DNA of 64,000 nucleotides from Prevotella scopos JCM 17725 (lineage in GTDB: Bacteria > Bacteroidota > Bacteroidia > Bacteroidales > Bacteroidaceae). Each line of letters opens with the position of its first letter. Positions within the stretch are counted from its first letter, which is position 1. The position numbers were made by a program, and so were the translations under genes. Below the pieces are notes generated by a model. It was not told where the DNA came from and did not search any database. It saw only the letters and a program-made list of their open reading frames with translations. Shown one piece after another: positions 61,766-64,000 of this stretch. The stretch lies in assembly GCF_018127785.1 (NCBI RefSeq), contig NZ_CP072389.1, positions 930,001 to 994,000 on the forward strand, read 5' to 3'.

Positions 61766-62991
61766 CCTTAATTCCGCAGCACTTTTTCTTGTGAGATGAT
61801 TTTGTGTATTGAGATGTCTTTTTGCCTCTACGTGTGATAGAAAGCGAGTTTAGGCTGGAATTTGTCCTTACAGGCGCATACAATCCCCCACCCAAGCCAA
61901 TGGGGAAATAAATGCAACAAAGACATGCTGTTTATTCAAGGAAAACTTCAGAGTAGTATGCTTTATTGGTATAAAGGTTCAGAACGTTCTGCCTTCCTGT
62001 GCGCACCCATTTTGCTGGCACGCTGACAAAATGCAGGATAAAGGCTTTCAGCCTGCTTGTCTTTTTCAACGGCTTGACCTTTTCGCTGATACGACGGACG
62101 AGATAGAAGTTCTTCAGCATGGCGGTAATCATCATGAAAACCATGTTCTCAGCCATGAAGGAAAAATGGCAGATGTGACCATCCAAAGTCATTGTTCTGT
62201 ATATCGAAGTTCTTTTCGCTTGCTCCACGTTCATTGTAGAATGTAATGATGTCTTTCTCGGTAGCCATCCAGTTATTGGTGAGGATACAGCGGTATGTGT
62301 ATATTACTCCGAACATATCCGTCTGTTGCTTGCCCTCCTTGTCTTTCAAAGGACTACGCTGTCCGACAAGCTTGTAAGAATACTTTGTATCAAACTTGTG
62401 GGCTGGAACAAACTGGTGGTCAAAGTCTAAGTCAACATGACTGCCCACCTTTACAAGTCCCATTCTCCGTATCATCTGTAAAAGTAAGGTGTTCAACTTT
62501 TCTGCCGTGTTGAAACTGTAAGACCTGCCAGAGGTTTCGCTCTTATAGACAATATTTTTTTCGGCAAGCTCCTTTAGTCTGCGCCCCACTGTGTCGGCAC
62601 TGGGTAATAGCGTATCAGGTCGCTGCTTGAACTGCTCTATAAGTGCATTGATGTCCTCAAGGCATTCGCCACCACAAAGGTAGCTGAAGAAGAGAGAACC
62701 GAAAATGCTTCCATGACTAAAAGCCCTATCACTACACCCACGTTTGCCCAAGACAGATTCGGTAAGTTTTTCAAAGCCCAACTTTGAGAAAATGTCCATA
62801 ATGTGATAAATTCCTCCGAAAGAAGTGATATTCTCGTTTTTAATAGCTATCTTTGTCATGTCAGATTTTTGCTTACTTTTTATGTTTGTAGCACCAAGAT
62901 AGGTGAAATTTCTGACATATCCAAGTGTTTTGAGAACTTTGTTTCTCAGATACTTGGAGTTCTTACAAGAATTTATGCTGCGGAATTAAGG
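61766..62991 (-). mobile_element. IS1380-family element, copy B (dead)
   Basis: 16-bp inverted ends CCTTAATTCCGCAGCA / TGCTGCGGAATTAAGG. Flanks TTCA and TGGC are not a duplication, so one side was rearranged. Carries a frameshifted transposase. Confidence 0.85.
61932..62859 (-). pseudogene. IS1380 transposase, frameshifted
   Basis: Full-length apart from one frameshift near 62160, where an extra base lies in an A run compared with copy A. N-terminal MTKIAIKNENITSFGGIYHI, then SHVDLDFDHQFVPAHKFDTK and, in the second frame, FMAENMVFMMITAMLKNFYL. The catalytic region is split. Confidence 0.87.
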
Positions 62992-63096
62992 TGGCATATG
63001 ATAAAGCGCAACATCGACACCATAAGTGCCGGTATTCTGCATGGTAGCGGAACCCCATTTAAAATAATTTTTAACGGATTATACCATAACAAATAA
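62992..63096 (+). pseudogene. Toxin tip remnant at the IS1380 B border
   Basis: The frame reads WHMIKRNIDTISAGILHGSG, TPFKIIFNGLYHNK and TAA at 63094-63096. This is the last part of an RHS tip, cut by IS1380 B. It overlaps the next start by one base (TAATG). Confidence 0.55.
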
Positions 63097-63578
63097 TGTG
63101 TAGAAGAATATTAAATATCGTTGTCCTGCTTCTCTGTAACCTCCTAACTTCGTGTCTTGGTGTGTTCTATATAGACTTAGGCAATCATTATGCATGGTTG
63201 GAGGACAGAATAATAGTTAAGATAAAAGAAGAAACGGAAAACAGCCTTTTCTATGATCTTCTTATCCGCCCACAGGTCTTGAATTATGACTATGACAATA
63301 AATTCATTATAGCCTATCAGATTTACGATGGCAGTGACTGGTATAATTCTAACCAAATAGCAGAAGAAAAAGACAGTTTGTTTATCCAGTTCGCAAAGCT
63401 GAAAGAAATGAAACATTGCTATTGGATTATAAATAAAGAGACAAATCAGGTCATAGGTCCTATGAGGAAGCCGGAATTTGACAGGAAATGTGAGGAACTT
63501 CATGTAAGGCAAAAATGCGCCATTTCCATGAAAAGAAACTCTGGAAAAACAAGGGGCTATAAGGGTAATACTTTTTGA
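63096..63578 (+). CDS. Lipoprotein, candidate immunity (DUF3997-like)
   Basis: 160 residues; MCRRILNIVVLLLCNLLTS followed by CLG is a lipobox. The mature part (YIDLGNHYAWLEDRIIVKIK, KFIIAYQIYDGSDWYNSNQI, CYWIINKETNQVIGPMRKPE) recalls DUF3997-type lipoproteins; tentative. It overlaps the tip remnant by one base, as expected for an immunity gene. The final 20 residues are Lys/Arg-rich. Confidence 0.6.
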   Translation: MCRRILNIVVLLLCNLLTSCLGVFYIDLGNHYAWLEDRIIVKIKEETENSLFYDLLIRPQVLNYDYDNKFIIAYQIYDGSDWYNSNQIAEEKDSLFIQFAKLKEMKHCYWIINKETNQVIGPMRKPEFDRKCEELHVRQKCAISMKRNSGKTRGYKGNTF

Positions 63579-63748
63579 TGGTATTAAAAAGAAGGTTCTA
63601 CTGTAATTAAGGATATTCAGAATTTCCCTATGTAATGATCTTTCAAATCCCTATTGATAGCTTTTCGAGTCTCAAAAAGAAAAAGGTTTCTATGTCGGAG
63701 GATGAGAAAAAAAATAGATAGTAAGAACCACAAAAAACATAACAAACA

Positions 63749-63780
63749 CTTGCTTATTAATGTAGAAAAGCGTAAATTTG
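63749..63780 (+). promoter_or_regulatory. Promoter of the last gene
   Basis: CTTG (63749-63752), 20 nt, TAAATTTG (63773-63780), 22 nt before the ATG at 63803. Good fit to the consensus. The 224-bp gap before the gene holds no other CDS. Confidence 0.6.
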
Positions 63781-63802
63781 TCCCATAAGTAACTTTAACA
63801 AT

Positions 63803-64000
63803 ATGCAAAAACCACAATGGAATAGGATAAAGGACTTTGTTCAACGCAAAGAACTATCGCTTGCAATGGGCTTACACCTTGGTGCAATATTCCTCTGTGG
63901 GCTGATTTATATCCTACTGCCCGAAGACATCCACCTACGTTGGGGATTGACTTACTGGCTGATATGGATTGTCCTCCTGTCGCCCATTCCGCTGATGATT
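63803..64000 (+). CDS. Unidentified membrane protein (C-terminus outside the window)
   Basis: Sixty-six codons are visible: MQKPQWNRIKDFVQRKELSL, then a hydrophobic LHLGAIFLCGLIYILL and LTYWLIWIVLLSPIPLM, so at least two membrane helices. No family was recognised. The strong promoter and the end of the toxin array suggest a return to core genes. Confidence 0.55.
   Translation, partial: MQKPQWNRIKDFVQRKELSLAMGLHLGAIFLCGLIYILLPEDIHLRWGLTYWLIWIVLLSPIPLMI

Overview
The window looks like a chromosomal stretch of a Prevotella-type Bacteroidota (probably an oral Prevotella). The reasons are -7 boxes of the form TAnnTTTG in front of several genes, almost no Shine-Dalgarno sites, typical Bacteroidota families (DUF4954, DUF1896, DUF6155, class III fructose bisphosphatase, IS4/IS982/IS1380/IS1 elements, IntDOT-like tyrosine recombinases) and recurrent intergenic palindromes. 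No rRNA, tRNA or CRISPR array was found. All names rest on recognition of motifs and family sequence; no database search was run.

Layout. (1) 1-16.0 kb is conserved core: a UvrD-type helicase (cut at the left edge), DUF6155, a DnaQ-like exonuclease, pheS, a lipoprotein, an acetyltransferase, murB, a metallo-beta-lactamase hydrolase whose 5' end is made of a REP-like repeat, hflX, a DUF4954 beta-helix protein, an M16 peptidase and a class I fumarase. (2) 16.2-39.5 kb is an accessory region with an ISL3-like MITE near each end. It begins with a truncated mobilizable element (two tyrosine recombinases, DUF1896, two excisionase-like HTH proteins, a candidate oriT, a MobC-like protein, no relaxase). 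Then comes a decayed minus-strand cluster of RHS polymorphic toxins, toxin tips and immunity genes, broken up by IS4, IS982, IS1-type and other remnants, followed by an erythromycin-esterase-like protein and further orphan immunity-like genes. (3) 39.7-47.6 kb is core again: an FtsE-like ATPase, lysC, lysA, two glycosyltransferases and fbp. (4) 47.6-49.1 kb is an IS4 copy with one internal stop. (5) 49.1-53.5 kb is a TetR - TonB receptor - lipoprotein operon with an attenuator-like leader. (6) 54.0-63.6 kb is a second, plus-strand RHS tip/immunity array between two dead IS1380 copies. The window ends in an unidentified membrane protein.

How it works together. The two RHS regions share the same logic: a stretch of RHS core, a variable C-terminal tip, and an immunity gene overlapping or abutting the tip. 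Four tips carry metallopeptidase-like motifs (two HExxH, two with a His...Asp...HxH arrangement). Each of these, and several other tips, is followed by a gene with a signal peptide or lipobox. I infer that most of these toxins act in the periplasm and are blocked there. Most units are orphaned, frameshifted or truncated, so this is mainly a reservoir of past toxin/immunity exchange rather than a set of intact toxin genes; only tips and immunity genes look undamaged.
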